The notes under the pieces are model-generated. The model did not search any database. It was not told where the DNA came from and saw only the letters and a list, made by a program, of their open reading frames with translations. From contig NZ_CP036537.1 in the NCBI RefSeq assembly GCF_021184025.1, positions 2,170,001-2,234,000 of the forward strand: a stretch of DNA of 64,000 bases, in the 5' to 3' direction. Origin of the DNA: Rhodopseudomonas boonkerdii. GTDB taxonomy: Bacteria > Pseudomonadota > Alphaproteobacteria > Rhizobiales > Xanthobacteraceae. Below, in pieces: positions 42,775 to 51,430 of the stretch (the first letter of the stretch is position 1; each line of letters begins with the position of its first letter). The position numbers and the translations under genes were made by a program.

Positions 42775-44322
42775 ATGAAAATTCGGTTGGTGACGGCGCA
42801 TGCCACCGTGGCGACGCGGTGCCGTATGGCTTCCGTTGTCATGACGCTCGCGGCGGTGGTGACGGTGCCGGTCTCCGCGTTGGCCGCCAAGCAGGCCCGG
42901 CCGGCGAAGATCGTCGAGGCGATGGCGCCGCGTAATGCCGGCGAGCCGATCATGGCGATCGTATCGACCAGGAGCCAGCAGGTGACGTTCTACGATGCCG
43001 ACGGATGGATCGCGCGCGCGCCGGTGTCGACCGGGGTGGGGGGACGCGAAACGCCGGCGGGGGTGTTCGCGATCCTCGAGAAGAACAGGGATCACCGCTC
43101 CAACATGTATGATGACGCGGCGATGCCGCACATGCAGCGTATCACCTGGAACGGTGTCGCGCTGCACGGCGGACCTCTGCCGGGCTACGCCGCCTCCCAT
43201 GGCTGCGTGCGCATGCCCTATGGCTTTGCCGAAAGGATGTTCGAAAAAACGAGGATCGGCATGCGCGTCATCGTCTCGCCGATCGATGCGGCGCCGGTCG
43301 ATATTTCGCATCCGGCGCTGCTGGTGCCGAAGCCCGAGGTGATCGCAGCTGCGCCGGCGCGTGCCGAGGCTGCGACGCGCGAAGCGGCCGAGGCCGCCGC
43401 CGCTGCTGCCGAGGCGAAGAAGCTGGCGACGGTGACCGCACGTGACGCAAAGCCGCTGCCGGCGGCGCTGCGCAAGCTCGAGGCTGCCAAGACCCGCGCC
43501 GACGCCCAGCTTGCATCCGCCGACAAGGCGCTGGCCGCTGCAGCGACCGATCAGGCGAAGGCGCGCGCCGAGGAGTTGCAGCAGAAGGCGGCGGCGAAGG
43601 CTGCAGAACTCGCCGCGCAGTTCGAGACGACCAAGGCCGATACGGCGGCCAAACGCGATGCGGCCACCGCAGCCAAGGATGCGTCCAAGGTTGCAGACGC
43701 CAGGAAGGTTGCCACCGCCGCCGCGGCCAACGACGCCAAGCTCGCCGCCGAACCGGTCTCGGTCTATATCAGCCGCGAGACGCAGAAACTGTATGTTCGC
43801 CGCAACACGCATAAGCCGGCGCCGGATGGCGGCGGCGAGGTGTTCGACGCCAGCATCGAAGTGCCGGTCGCCATCCGCGACGCCGGCAGACCGATCGGGA
43901 CGCATGTGTTCACGGCGATGGCGCAGGACGGCGCAGGCCTGCGCTGGAGCGCCGTGACCATCGACGATGGCGACAGTGCCAAGAGCGCGCTCGATCGCAT
44001 CACCATTCCGCAGGAGGTGCTCGACCGGATCGGACCGACGGCGCTGCCGCGCTCCTCGATCGTGATCTCCGACGAGCCGCTGAGCGCCGAAACCAACTAT
44101 CGCACCGAGTTCGTCACCGTACTCAACAATCATCCGCAGGGTGGTTTCATTACCCGCAAGCCGACGCCTCCGCCAATGACGGCCGTTGCGAGCGGCGACG
44201 ACAGCTACGATGACGGCTTCAGCATGTTCTTCCCGCGCGAGCGCGCTCCGCAAAATAACGCGATGCGCCGCCGCAGCGGCCAGAATGAACGGCCGGTGTA
44301 TCAGCGTAACTGGTGGGAATAG
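42775..44322 (+). CDS. L,D-transpeptidase (YkuD) with long Ala-rich coiled coil and second degenerate domain
   Basis: A 515-residue exported cell-wall enzyme. N-terminal hydrophobic segment about 19-38. YkuD catalytic domain about 55-175 with HGGPLPGYAASHGCVRMP (SHGCVR at 141-146; catalytic Cys144), predicted to cross-link peptidoglycan or attach proteins to it. About 185-325 is an Ala/Lys/Glu-rich coiled coil. A C-terminal region (about 330-450: VSVYISRETQKLYVRRN, EVPVAIRDAGRPIGTHVFTAM) echoes the first half of a YkuD domain but has no SHGC motif. The tail is basic and Asn-rich. A second, conventional YkuD gene follows 220 bases later. Confidence 0.9.
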   Translation: MKIRLVTAHATVATRCRMASVVMTLAAVVTVPVSALAAKQARPAKIVEAMAPRNAGEPIMAIVSTRSQQVTFYDADGWIARAPVSTGVGGRETPAGVFAILEKNRDHRSNMYDDAAMPHMQRITWNGVALHGGPLPGYAASHGCVRMPYGFAERMFEKTRIGMRVIVSPIDAAPVDISHPALLVPKPEVIAAAPARAEAATREAAEAAAAAAEAKKLATVTARDAKPLPAALRKLEAAKTRADAQLASADKALAAAATDQAKARAEELQQKAAAKAAELAAQFETTKADTAAKRDAATAAKDASKVADARKVATAAAANDAKLAAEPVSVYISRETQKLYVRRNTHKPAPDGGGEVFDASIEVPVAIRDAGRPIGTHVFTAMAQDGAGLRWSAVTIDDGDSAKSALDRITIPQEVLDRIGPTALPRSSIVISDEPLSAETNYRTEFVTVLNNHPQGGFITRKPTPPPMTAVASGDDSYDDGFSMFFPRERAPQNNAMRRRSGQNERPVYQRNWWE

Positions 44323-44542
44323 CCTGCCACTCATTGCAGGCCTGACGTGCTGGCAAAGCCAGTTCGTTTGGACGAAGCCATCCAGACAAACGAGAGCTGG
44401 ATTGCTTCGTGGCAAGCGCTCCTCGTCATGACGATCGACTGGCGTTAACCTTCCGGTAACCGCATTTATTCAGATCTTAATCAAAGCATGAACATTTCGT
44501 TTCATGCTCGGATTATTGCTCCGGCAACATCGGATTTGAATC

Positions 44543-45817
44543 ATGAGATTGCGGTTCACCCTACTGGTCGTCGCTCTGGCGGCGCATGCATCGACGGCTC
44601 TTGCGCAAGCGCCTGCGCCGGCCAAGGCGCCAAACGCCAATGCGATCATTGACACGAAGGACATGACGCCGGAGCAGCGCTCCGCAGCGATCCTCGCGCA
44701 ATATGGCGAGCCGGTGCTCGATCCGCAGTCCGCGCAGCGCACCGAAGAGGCCATCAAGCGCTACAAGACCATCGCCGCCAAGGGCGGCTGGCCGCTGGTT
44801 CCGGCGGAAGCCAAATACGCGGTGGGCGCAGAAGGGCCGGATGTCGAATTGCTGCGGCGTCGGCTCGTGGTCACCGGCGATCTGTTCACCGTGGAAAGCT
44901 CCGGCCCCTACAACGATGAGCTCATCGGCGGCGTGAAACGTTTCCAGCTTCGCAACGGGTTGCTCGCCACCGGTCTCGTCGGCCCGCGCACGCTGGCGGC
45001 GCTGAACGTGCCGGTGGAAAAGCGTATCCAGCAGCTCGAGGCGTCGTTGCAGCGGATGCAGGCGATCGACTTCAAATTCGGCGAACGTTATGTGGTGGTG
45101 AACATCCCGGCCGCTTATGCCGAAGCGGTCGAAGGCGACAAGGTGGTGCGGCGCTATCGGGTCGTGGTCGGCAAGAGCGAGAAGCCGTCGCCGACCGTCA
45201 CCTCCCAGATCAACAACGTCAACCTCAACCCGACCTGGACGGTGCCGTCCTCGATCACCCAGCACGAGATTTCCGCGCGCATGCGCAAGGATCCCGGCTA
45301 TCTCGCGCGCATGCACATGCAGGTATTGGATGGCCGCGGCAATGCGCTGGATCCCGCCAGCATCGACTGGAACGAAGGCAAGGTGCCGGATGTCACGGTG
45401 CGTCAGGACCCCGGCGAGTGGAATGCGCTTGGCCGGGTGCGCATCGACATGCCGAATTCCTACGCCGTCTATATGCACGACACCAATCAACGCAATCTGT
45501 TCGCGAACGATTATCGCTTCGACTCCCATGGCTGCGTGCGCGTCGACAACGTGCGGGATCTCGCGGCATGGCTGCTGAAGGATACGGCGAATTGGGATCG
45601 CACCCAGATCGATCTCGGTATCGCGACGGGATTGCGCCAGGATATTAGGCTGAGCAAGAGCGTGCCGGTGGCGTGGGTCTATCTCACGGCGTGGATGGCG
45701 CGTGACGGTATCGTGCAGTTCCGCAACGACGTGTACGATCAGGATGCGCAGCTCAACGAAGCTGCCGCCGACATCAAGGCGTTCTTGAAGCCGACGAATG
45801 AGCCGGTGACGCGATAG
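44543..45817 (+). CDS. L,D-transpeptidase with peptidoglycan-binding domain
   Basis: A 424-residue exported enzyme. Signal peptide about 1-21 (ALAAHASTALAQ). A PG_binding_1-type region at about 95-155 (RRRLVVTGDL, GGVKRFQLRNGLLATGLVGPRT), then a YcbB-like YkuD domain with YMHDTNQRNLFANDYRFDSHG and catalytic Cys331 in SHGCVRV. The large insert (INNVNLNPTWTVPSSITQHE) is typical of the YcbB/LdtD group that forms 3-3 cross-links. ATG 44543 is close behind a purine-poor leader. It runs parallel to the preceding transpeptidase gene. Confidence 0.94.
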   Translation: MRLRFTLLVVALAAHASTALAQAPAPAKAPNANAIIDTKDMTPEQRSAAILAQYGEPVLDPQSAQRTEEAIKRYKTIAAKGGWPLVPAEAKYAVGAEGPDVELLRRRLVVTGDLFTVESSGPYNDELIGGVKRFQLRNGLLATGLVGPRTLAALNVPVEKRIQQLEASLQRMQAIDFKFGERYVVVNIPAAYAEAVEGDKVVRRYRVVVGKSEKPSPTVTSQINNVNLNPTWTVPSSITQHEISARMRKDPGYLARMHMQVLDGRGNALDPASIDWNEGKVPDVTVRQDPGEWNALGRVRIDMPNSYAVYMHDTNQRNLFANDYRFDSHGCVRVDNVRDLAAWLLKDTANWDRTQIDLGIATGLRQDIRLSKSVPVAWVYLTAWMARDGIVQFRNDVYDQDAQLNEAAADIKAFLKPTNEPVTR

Positions 45818-45825
45818 AACTCGTT

Positions 45826-45915
45826 CGTAGGGCGGATGAGGCGAAGCCGTAATCCGCCGCGGCGTTTCAACAATGACCTAAGCCGGCGGATTACGCTTCG
45901 CTCATCCGCCCTACG
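45826..45915. repeat. Family B palindromic repeat, copy 3
   Basis: CGTAGGGCGGATGAGGCGAA at the left, TTCGCTCATCCGCCCTACG at the right, with GTAATCCGCCG/CGGCGGATTAC as the inner stem. It begins 8 bases after the transpeptidase stop. Confidence 0.88.
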
Positions 45916-46015
45916 GCAGAGCTTGCGCATAGGCTCCATGCGCCGGCACGCCGCTGGTTTACAGCGTCGTCACCGACGTCTTACCCTTCGTTCCAACAAT
46001 CACTTTGTTGAACGG

Positions 46016-47497
46016 ATGCACGACATGACTTTGGCGATGGGTTGGGACGAGTGGGCGAGGCATGACGCGATCGCGCTGGCTGAGCGCGTGCGCAAGCGCG
46101 AACTCACGCCGGTCGAACTGGCGGCACAGGCAGCGGCCGGCATCGCCAGAACCAATCCCGCGCTCAGCGCTGTCGTTGAAGTGTTCGACGATGTGGTGGC
46201 GGATCCGCTGAAGGACGGGATGAATTCCGACGGCGTGTTCGGCGGCGTGCCGTATCTGATGAAAGACCTCGGGCCGACGCTGAAGGGGCGGTTGCAGGAA
46301 TTCGGCTCCATGATCATGCAGGGCCATCGCCCTGCGCAGGACAGCTTCCTCACCGGAAAAATCCGTAAGGCCGGACTCAATATCATCGGTCGCAGCACCA
46401 CGCCGGAATTCGGCGTGTGCAGCTCCGCCGAGAACAAGCTCTATGTCACGCGTAATCCCTGGAACGTGGATTATACCAGCTGCGGTTCCTCGGCCGGCTC
46501 CTCGGCGATGGTCGGCGCCGGTGTGCTGCCGATCGCGCACGCCACCGATGGCGGCGGATCGATCCGCATTCCTGCCGGCGTGTGCGGCACCATCGGCCTG
46601 AAAGTATCGCGCGGTGTCTATTCGCTGGCGCCGGCCTTGTCCGATCTCTCCGGACTGGTGTCGATCCAGGGCTGCACCAGCCGCAGCGTACGCGACACCG
46701 CCGCTTTCGTGGACAATTGCCGCGGCGGTGCGCCTGGCGAATTCATGCCGTTCTGGTCGCCTCCTGAGCCCTATAGCGAATTGATCAAGCGCGATCCGGG
46801 CAAGCTGCGCATCGCTCTCTCGCATGAATGGGGCGATTACAAATCGCCGCCGCATTTCGTGGCCGAGCTGGAACGTGTCGGCAAGCTGCTCGAAGGACTC
46901 GGGCACCACGTGGAATGGGCGGCGCCCGAGGTCGATTTCCGCGCCGCCTTCGCAGCGCAGACGACCTGCTACATCAGCAATTTCGCGCAGGTGATCGCCG
47001 GCCATCTGGCGCGGCTCGGTCTGAAAGAGCCGACCACCGAGCTGCTGGAGCCGATCAACATCAAGATCTGGGAAACCGGCTTGAACACGTCCTACACCGA
47101 ACGTGCGGCGATGCAGGCGATGTTCAACACCACGTCGCGCGCCTTCGGCAATTTCTTCGAACGCTACGATATCATCCTGACGCCGATCACGGCGAAGCCG
47201 ACACCGAAGATTGGCACTACGGAATATCTCACCATGAGTGACAATCCGTCAGTGCATGACTGGTTCGCCAATCTCTGGCAGTTCTTCGCCTATACGCCGC
47301 TTGCCAATCTATGCGGCATTCCCGGCATCTCGCTGCCGCTGGCGAGCCAGGAGAACGGCCTGCCGCTCGGCATCCAGGCGCAGGCGAAGCAGGCCAATGA
47401 CGGCCTGCTGTTGCAGCTCGCGGCGCAGATTGAGCGCGCGATCGACGGCAAGTGGAATGCCGGCAAGGTGCCGGCGGTGCATGTAAGCCGGTCCTGA
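46016..47497 (+). CDS. Amidase signature family enzyme
   Basis: A 493-residue amidohydrolase of the amidase signature family. Lys83 in YLMKDLG, the Gly/Ser-rich cis-Ser segment CGSSAGSSA (156-164) and nucleophile Ser182 in DGGGSIRIP give the expected Ser-cisSer-Lys triad. Variation around the Gly/Ser loop (GSSAGSSA in place of GGSSGGSA) is mild. No signal peptide, so cytosolic. Members hydrolyse aryl or aliphatic amides, indoleacetamide or Glu-tRNA adducts; GatA is excluded by lack of GatB/C. ATG 46016 (MHDMTLAMGW) was chosen; ATG 46025 is possible. Confidence 0.92.
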   Translation: MHDMTLAMGWDEWARHDAIALAERVRKRELTPVELAAQAAAGIARTNPALSAVVEVFDDVVADPLKDGMNSDGVFGGVPYLMKDLGPTLKGRLQEFGSMIMQGHRPAQDSFLTGKIRKAGLNIIGRSTTPEFGVCSSAENKLYVTRNPWNVDYTSCGSSAGSSAMVGAGVLPIAHATDGGGSIRIPAGVCGTIGLKVSRGVYSLAPALSDLSGLVSIQGCTSRSVRDTAAFVDNCRGGAPGEFMPFWSPPEPYSELIKRDPGKLRIALSHEWGDYKSPPHFVAELERVGKLLEGLGHHVEWAAPEVDFRAAFAAQTTCYISNFAQVIAGHLARLGLKEPTTELLEPINIKIWETGLNTSYTERAAMQAMFNTTSRAFGNFFERYDIILTPITAKPTPKIGTTEYLTMSDNPSVHDWFANLWQFFAYTPLANLCGIPGISLPLASQENGLPLGIQAQAKQANDGLLLQLAAQIERAIDGKWNAGKVPAVHVSRS

Positions 47498-47541
47498 AAG
47501 GAGAGTGGGCAAAGGCGCGGAGCGCCTTGCCCATCGATGCT

Positions 47542-48738
47542 TCAGCTCAGATCCGCGAGCGCATCGAACAGCGCAAGATTGAGAGCCTTCAACGCATTGT
47601 TGACGGGCGCGGGCTGCGACGAGAACTTTGCCACGACCATTTCGGCTGCGGGATCGACATAGAGCCACTGTCCGTGAATGCCGAGGGCGAAGTATGCGCC
47701 GCTGGGCTTGCCGGTCTGATACCACTTGTTGCGATAGCGGCCGGTGGGCAACCAACCGGCAGCTGGTTCTGCTTGCCACGCCTCGACCGAGCCATTCATG
47801 ATCGTATCCTCGACCCAGGCCTGCGGGACGATGCGACGGTCGTTTGCGACGCCGCCCAGCCGCATCATCTCGCCGATTCGCGCGAGGTCGCGCGGCGTCA
47901 TGCAGAAGCCGCCGCCGGTCCGCGCGATGCCCGTGGCATCGACGGTGATATAGCCATCCTCCCGCGCAGCGAGCGGTTGCCACAGTCGCTCGGTTACGAC
48001 ATCCACGAAGCGCTGCTTGGTCGCACGTTCGACGACGAGCCCGAGGACATCCGAGTTTGGCGAGCAGTAGTGAAATGGCCCGCCGTGATCGTTCGCAGCT
48101 TTTTGCAGCGAGGCGAGGAACGCGATCAGCGGTTCTGCTACGCCCCCAGTCATCGGCGGCTCGAGCAATCCGGCGCGGCGGTATCTTGCGAAATCGCCTC
48201 TCGGGTCCTGATAGGTCTCCGAGAAATCGAGGCTCACGCGCATGTCGAGGACATCGCGAATGCGCGCATCCGCAAAGGCCGAGGATGCAAGCTCGGGAAT
48301 GTAGTGCGCGACGGTGTGCTCCAGATCGATGAGGCCGTCGCCGTGCACGATTCCGGCGACGATGGCGGTGACCGACTTGCTGGCGGAGAACAGGATGTGC
48401 CGGGATTGCAGGGTAAAATTCGGCGCGTGCCAGTCTGTAACAATGCGGCCGGATTTCATCACCACAAGCGCGTCGGTGGACGTCAGGCGCAAGGCGTCTG
48501 CGAGCGTCATTCGTTGCCCGAAGGGAAATGTCTCGCCGACGAGATCAGAGGCATCGACGAGTGGGGGCTCCGTCAGTCCTGGCGTCGCCGCGATGCGTGC
48601 CGTCGGAATGAGTTCGGACACATGGCGAAAGGCCCACACATTCCACGGGGCCTGACGCCAGTTGCCGAGATGAACGTCGGTTCTCGGAAAGCCATAGTCG
48701 CCTTCGAAAGCGGACGGGTGCACCGATGTCGTCATCAT
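47542..48738 (-). CDS. Serine hydrolase of the beta-lactamase/DD-peptidase fold
   Basis: A 398-residue class C-like serine hydrolase. SxxK motif Ser118-Ala-Ser-Lys121 (LFSASKSVTA), then a YxN-like HYCSPNSD and a late GIHGQWLYVDP (KTG-like) segment. No signal peptide, so probably cytosolic esterase or amide hydrolase, not an antibiotic-hydrolysing enzyme. Its start overlaps the phzF stop by 4 bases (ATGA), so the two are translationally coupled and may work on one substrate. Confidence 0.9.
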   Translation of the reverse strand: MMTTSVHPSAFEGDYGFPRTDVHLGNWRQAPWNVWAFRHVSELIPTARIAATPGLTEPPLVDASDLVGETFPFGQRMTLADALRLTSTDALVVMKSGRIVTDWHAPNFTLQSRHILFSASKSVTAIVAGIVHGDGLIDLEHTVAHYIPELASSAFADARIRDVLDMRVSLDFSETYQDPRGDFARYRRAGLLEPPMTGGVAEPLIAFLASLQKAANDHGGPFHYCSPNSDVLGLVVERATKQRFVDVVTERLWQPLAAREDGYITVDATGIARTGGGFCMTPRDLARIGEMMRLGGVANDRRIVPQAWVEDTIMNGSVEAWQAEPAAGWLPTGRYRNKWYQTGKPSGAYFALGIHGQWLYVDPAAEMVVAKFSSQPAPVNNALKALNLALFDALADLS

Positions 48739-49640
48739 GCGATCTTCTCGCATTCGGTGCGCTCAACGGCGCCGCCGAGCCAGCAGCCATTCGGTGCCGT
48801 GCCGTCGAAGCTGAAGCGGACATGGATGGCGGACGGGCGCAGCATCGCGCGGCCCTGACGGATGGTGATGAGGCGTTCCGATGCTTCGACGATCCCGTTC
48901 GCCAGCAGGCCGAATGAGAGGGCGGATGCTGCGATGCCCGTTGCGGCATCTTCCGGATATCCGGATGAACTCGGAAACTGGCGGGCATCGATGATCTGGG
49001 CGTCCGGGTCGACGACGGCATAGGGATAGAGCCCGGTCGAGTCGATGCGGTTGCACAGTTGCTCGATCTTCGCGAAGTCGGGTTTCAGGCTGTCGAGGAT
49101 GGCGGCGTTTTTCAGCGGTATGAGCGTCTTGGTCCGGCTGGTGCGGGCGTTCTGGATCGGAAAGGGCGCGAGGCTGTCCCTGTCGATGCCGAGCACGTCC
49201 AGAATTTCAGCTTCGCTTCGCGCAGCGTCGGGCAGGGGCTCGACGACGCCGGCAGGTTGGGAGACTTCCACGGAAATATCCCGGTCGGCCGATACGCTGA
49301 TGCGCGCATGCACGCGGCCGCTTCTGGTCAGGATGGACAGGCGATCCTTGTACAGCTTGCCGAGTTCATGGAGCAGCCAAACCGTCCCGACGGTGGCATG
49401 CCCACACATGGACATTTCGTGATTGGGTACCCAGAAGCGAAATTCGAAATCATCATCCGAGCCTGCCGGAGGCGGCAGCACGAAGCCGCTTTCATGACCG
49501 TAGGTCCGGGCAACCTTCTGCATCTCTGTATCGGTCATGCCCGCAGCATCGATGACGATGGGCGCTGGATTGCCGCCATTGGGACCGGCACCGAAGACAC
49601 TGACGAATTGCACATCCGGCTCGCGATTCATCGTTGTCAT
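48735..49640 (-). CDS. PhzF-family isomerase
   Basis: A 301-residue protein of the PhzF/diaminopimelate-epimerase fold. FVSVFGAGPNGGNPAPIVID at the N-terminus, GHESGFVLPP with the likely catalytic Glu, MSMCGHATVGTVWLL and the late EDAATGIAASALSFGLLANG are the family signatures. Phenazine synthesis is unlikely without other phz genes; most PhzF-like proteins have unknown isomerase substrates. ATG 49640 was taken; a longer frame to 49892 is out of character. First gene of a two-gene unit with the serine hydrolase. Confidence 0.92.
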   Translation of the reverse strand: MTTMNREPDVQFVSVFGAGPNGGNPAPIVIDAAGMTDTEMQKVARTYGHESGFVLPPPAGSDDDFEFRFWVPNHEMSMCGHATVGTVWLLHELGKLYKDRLSILTRSGRVHARISVSADRDISVEVSQPAGVVEPLPDAARSEAEILDVLGIDRDSLAPFPIQNARTSRTKTLIPLKNAAILDSLKPDFAKIEQLCNRIDSTGLYPYAVVDPDAQIIDARQFPSSSGYPEDAATGIAASALSFGLLANGIVEASERLITIRQGRAMLRPSAIHVRFSFDGTAPNGCWLGGAVERTECEKIA

Positions 49641-49785
49641 GTCGTCTATCCCTCGGTCGGTTTCACGCGCGCCTGTGGCGCGAAATCGCGCACGGGCCGG
49701 CCCAGCCCGGGCAAATCCCAGGTTGCTTGCAATGCATCGGCTGAAGTTAGGTGGGAGGCCGCTTTTGCGCGCGTTCGCGCGGGCC

Positions 49786-50673
49786 TTATGTCTTGGCCGA
49801 TCGGGCCATGCGTTTGCGCATGTCGGTCGGCGACAGGCCGTCGGTCCGGCGCATCGCCCGCGCCAGCGCCGCTCCGCTCTCGAAGCCGACACGATGCGCG
49901 ATTTCGCCGACCGGAAGATCGGTTCCGGTCAGCAGTTCGCCCGCATTGGTCAGGCGAACGCGCTGCTGGAAATCACCGATGGAAACGCCAGTACCGGCGC
50001 GGAACAGCCGCGTGATGTGACGTCGCGATATGCCGAAGCGCTCTTCCAATGCATCGAGCGGGACATCGCGGTCAGCATTGATGGTGAGATAGTCCTTCAG
50101 TTTCTCGACGACGACCATGCCGTGTTCACGATGGGATGCGCTCGATGCGGCTTCGCCGGCCAGGGTCTCGGCGATGCACTGAATGAGAAAGGCGGACGAC
50201 AGCGCCCGCCGCATATCGGCATTGCCATATGCCCGCGCGTCGCTGCGAACCAGGAGATCATGCAGAGCGCACAGCGCCGGTGTTCGGTGAAACAATGTAG
50301 TCTTCGAGGTCTTTCGCCGAAATTCGGTCAGAGATCCGTTCTGTCGTTCAACCCTGTCGAGCACGGCGCCTGTTGCGTAGATCGCAAGATGACTGTGCGG
50401 ACCGATGCCCGCATGGGTCTCGTGAGCCTGGTTGGCGGGAACGACCGCGAACCGATCCTTCGACAACCAGGTCCCTTCGCGCCGGGCTTCGTGCTTGAGT
50501 TCAATGGCCCCCCGGCTCGGCAGGATGAACATCATGCAATCGTGCCAGTGCCACGGCATGGCGTAGTCACCGCTGCCGGCGATGCTTGCATGTTCGTCGT
50601 CAGCAGCGATCAGAATGTCCGGATTCGCCGGATGGCGTAGCCGTTCGAATGAACTCAGCATGTCCATGCCCAA
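49786..50673 (-). CDS. AraC-family transcriptional regulator
   Basis: A 295-residue regulator. The N-terminal cupin-like sensor has AMPWHWHDCMMFILPSRGAI and HSHLAIYATGAV. The C-terminal pair of helix-turn-helices runs from about 185 to 290 (ALEERFGISRRHITRLFRAG, PVGEIAHRVGFESGAALARA, LSPTDMRKR). It lies upstream of and on the same strand as the phzF/serine hydrolase pair, 145 bases away, so it is a good candidate to control them. Effector unknown. Confidence 0.92.
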   Translation of the reverse strand: MGMDMLSSFERLRHPANPDILIAADDEHASIAGSGDYAMPWHWHDCMMFILPSRGAIELKHEARREGTWLSKDRFAVVPANQAHETHAGIGPHSHLAIYATGAVLDRVERQNGSLTEFRRKTSKTTLFHRTPALCALHDLLVRSDARAYGNADMRRALSSAFLIQCIAETLAGEAASSASHREHGMVVVEKLKDYLTINADRDVPLDALEERFGISRRHITRLFRAGTGVSIGDFQQRVRLTNAGELLTGTDLPVGEIAHRVGFESGAALARAMRRTDGLSPTDMRKRMARSAKT

Positions 50674-50726
50674 TTTGTTGCGGGGAAGCTACCAGCACGC
50701 ACCCGCACCCGGCAATTGGTGCGGGG

Positions 50727-51212
50727 CTACTCCGCGGCGACCGCCGCCGGCTTGGTGCGCTTTTTTACCCGCTTGATGGTGCCGGAGAAGGTGAACAGCT
50801 TTCGCCCGCCGGTATGCAGCACGCCCCGCAAAAAGATCAGCGAGCCGCCGATACGAGTCATCTCGCCGTCGCATTCGATAAGGTCTCCCACCTTGCCGGC
50901 ATCGAGGAATTCACAGGCGAAGGAGACGGTGATGCCGGGGCCGGCGAGCTCGCGCGAGGAAAGGGCGAACAGGCAGTAGTCGGCAAAGGTCATGAAGCAA
51001 CCGCCATGGACGTTCTTCATGCCGTTGAGGTGCCGCGGCTCGACCCGGAAGGCGCAGCGGACCCGGCCATCGGCCTCGACCTTGTGCCAGAACGGGCCGG
51101 ACAGCGATTCGAAGGAATCCCGTTTCCAAGTGCTCCAGCCGGCGAATTCTCCCTCGGTTTCGGTATAGACATCGGAACTGAACGGGATGACGGCGTCGGC
51201 GGGCACATTCAC
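50727..51212 (-). CDS. Hotdog-fold acyl-CoA thioesterase (PaaI-like)
   Basis: A 161-residue thioesterase. The active-site helix carries HLNGMKNVHGGCFMTFADY with the Asp expected in PaaI-like enzymes, and GITVSFACEFLDAGKVGDLI is the following strand pair. No ATG exists near the conserved part; GTG 51212 was chosen because AGGAG precedes it by 9 bases, and GTG 51206 is an alternative. The longer frame to 51443 runs into purL. Substrate is probably an acyl- or aryl-CoA. Confidence 0.85.
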   Translation of the reverse strand: MNVPADAVIPFSSDVYTETEGEFAGWSTWKRDSFESLSGPFWHKVEADGRVRCAFRVEPRHLNGMKNVHGGCFMTFADYCLFALSSRELAGPGITVSFACEFLDAGKVGDLIECDGEMTRIGGSLIFLRGVLHTGGRKLFTFSGTIKRVKKRTKPAAVAAE

Positions 51213-51430
51213 AGCGCGGAACTCCTTGGATTGTCGGCGAAAAGTGTTAAATCCGATCCGTCCGGCGGGCGCAATCCGCACCTGCCGCAGAGCGTTATGC
51301 AGGCCGATTTCCGGCCCAAACGGGTATTTTCGGGCAAAGCTTGGGACATGCAGGGAACGGGTCTGAAAAGGGCCTTTTCCGGCTGGTCCGATCTTTCTAT
51401 GAAGGTGCCTTCCCAGATCCGCGAGACCCC

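Noticed and set aside
42724..44415. 563-residue minus-strand frame opposite the coiled-coil transpeptidase
   Set aside because: Arg/Gly-rich low-complexity translation of the Ala-rich coiled-coil region; the plus-strand frame has SHGCVR.
49640..49892. N-terminal extension of the PhzF-like protein
   Set aside because: It would add 84 Arg/Ala/Pro-rich residues before the family's normal start and overlap the AraC gene.
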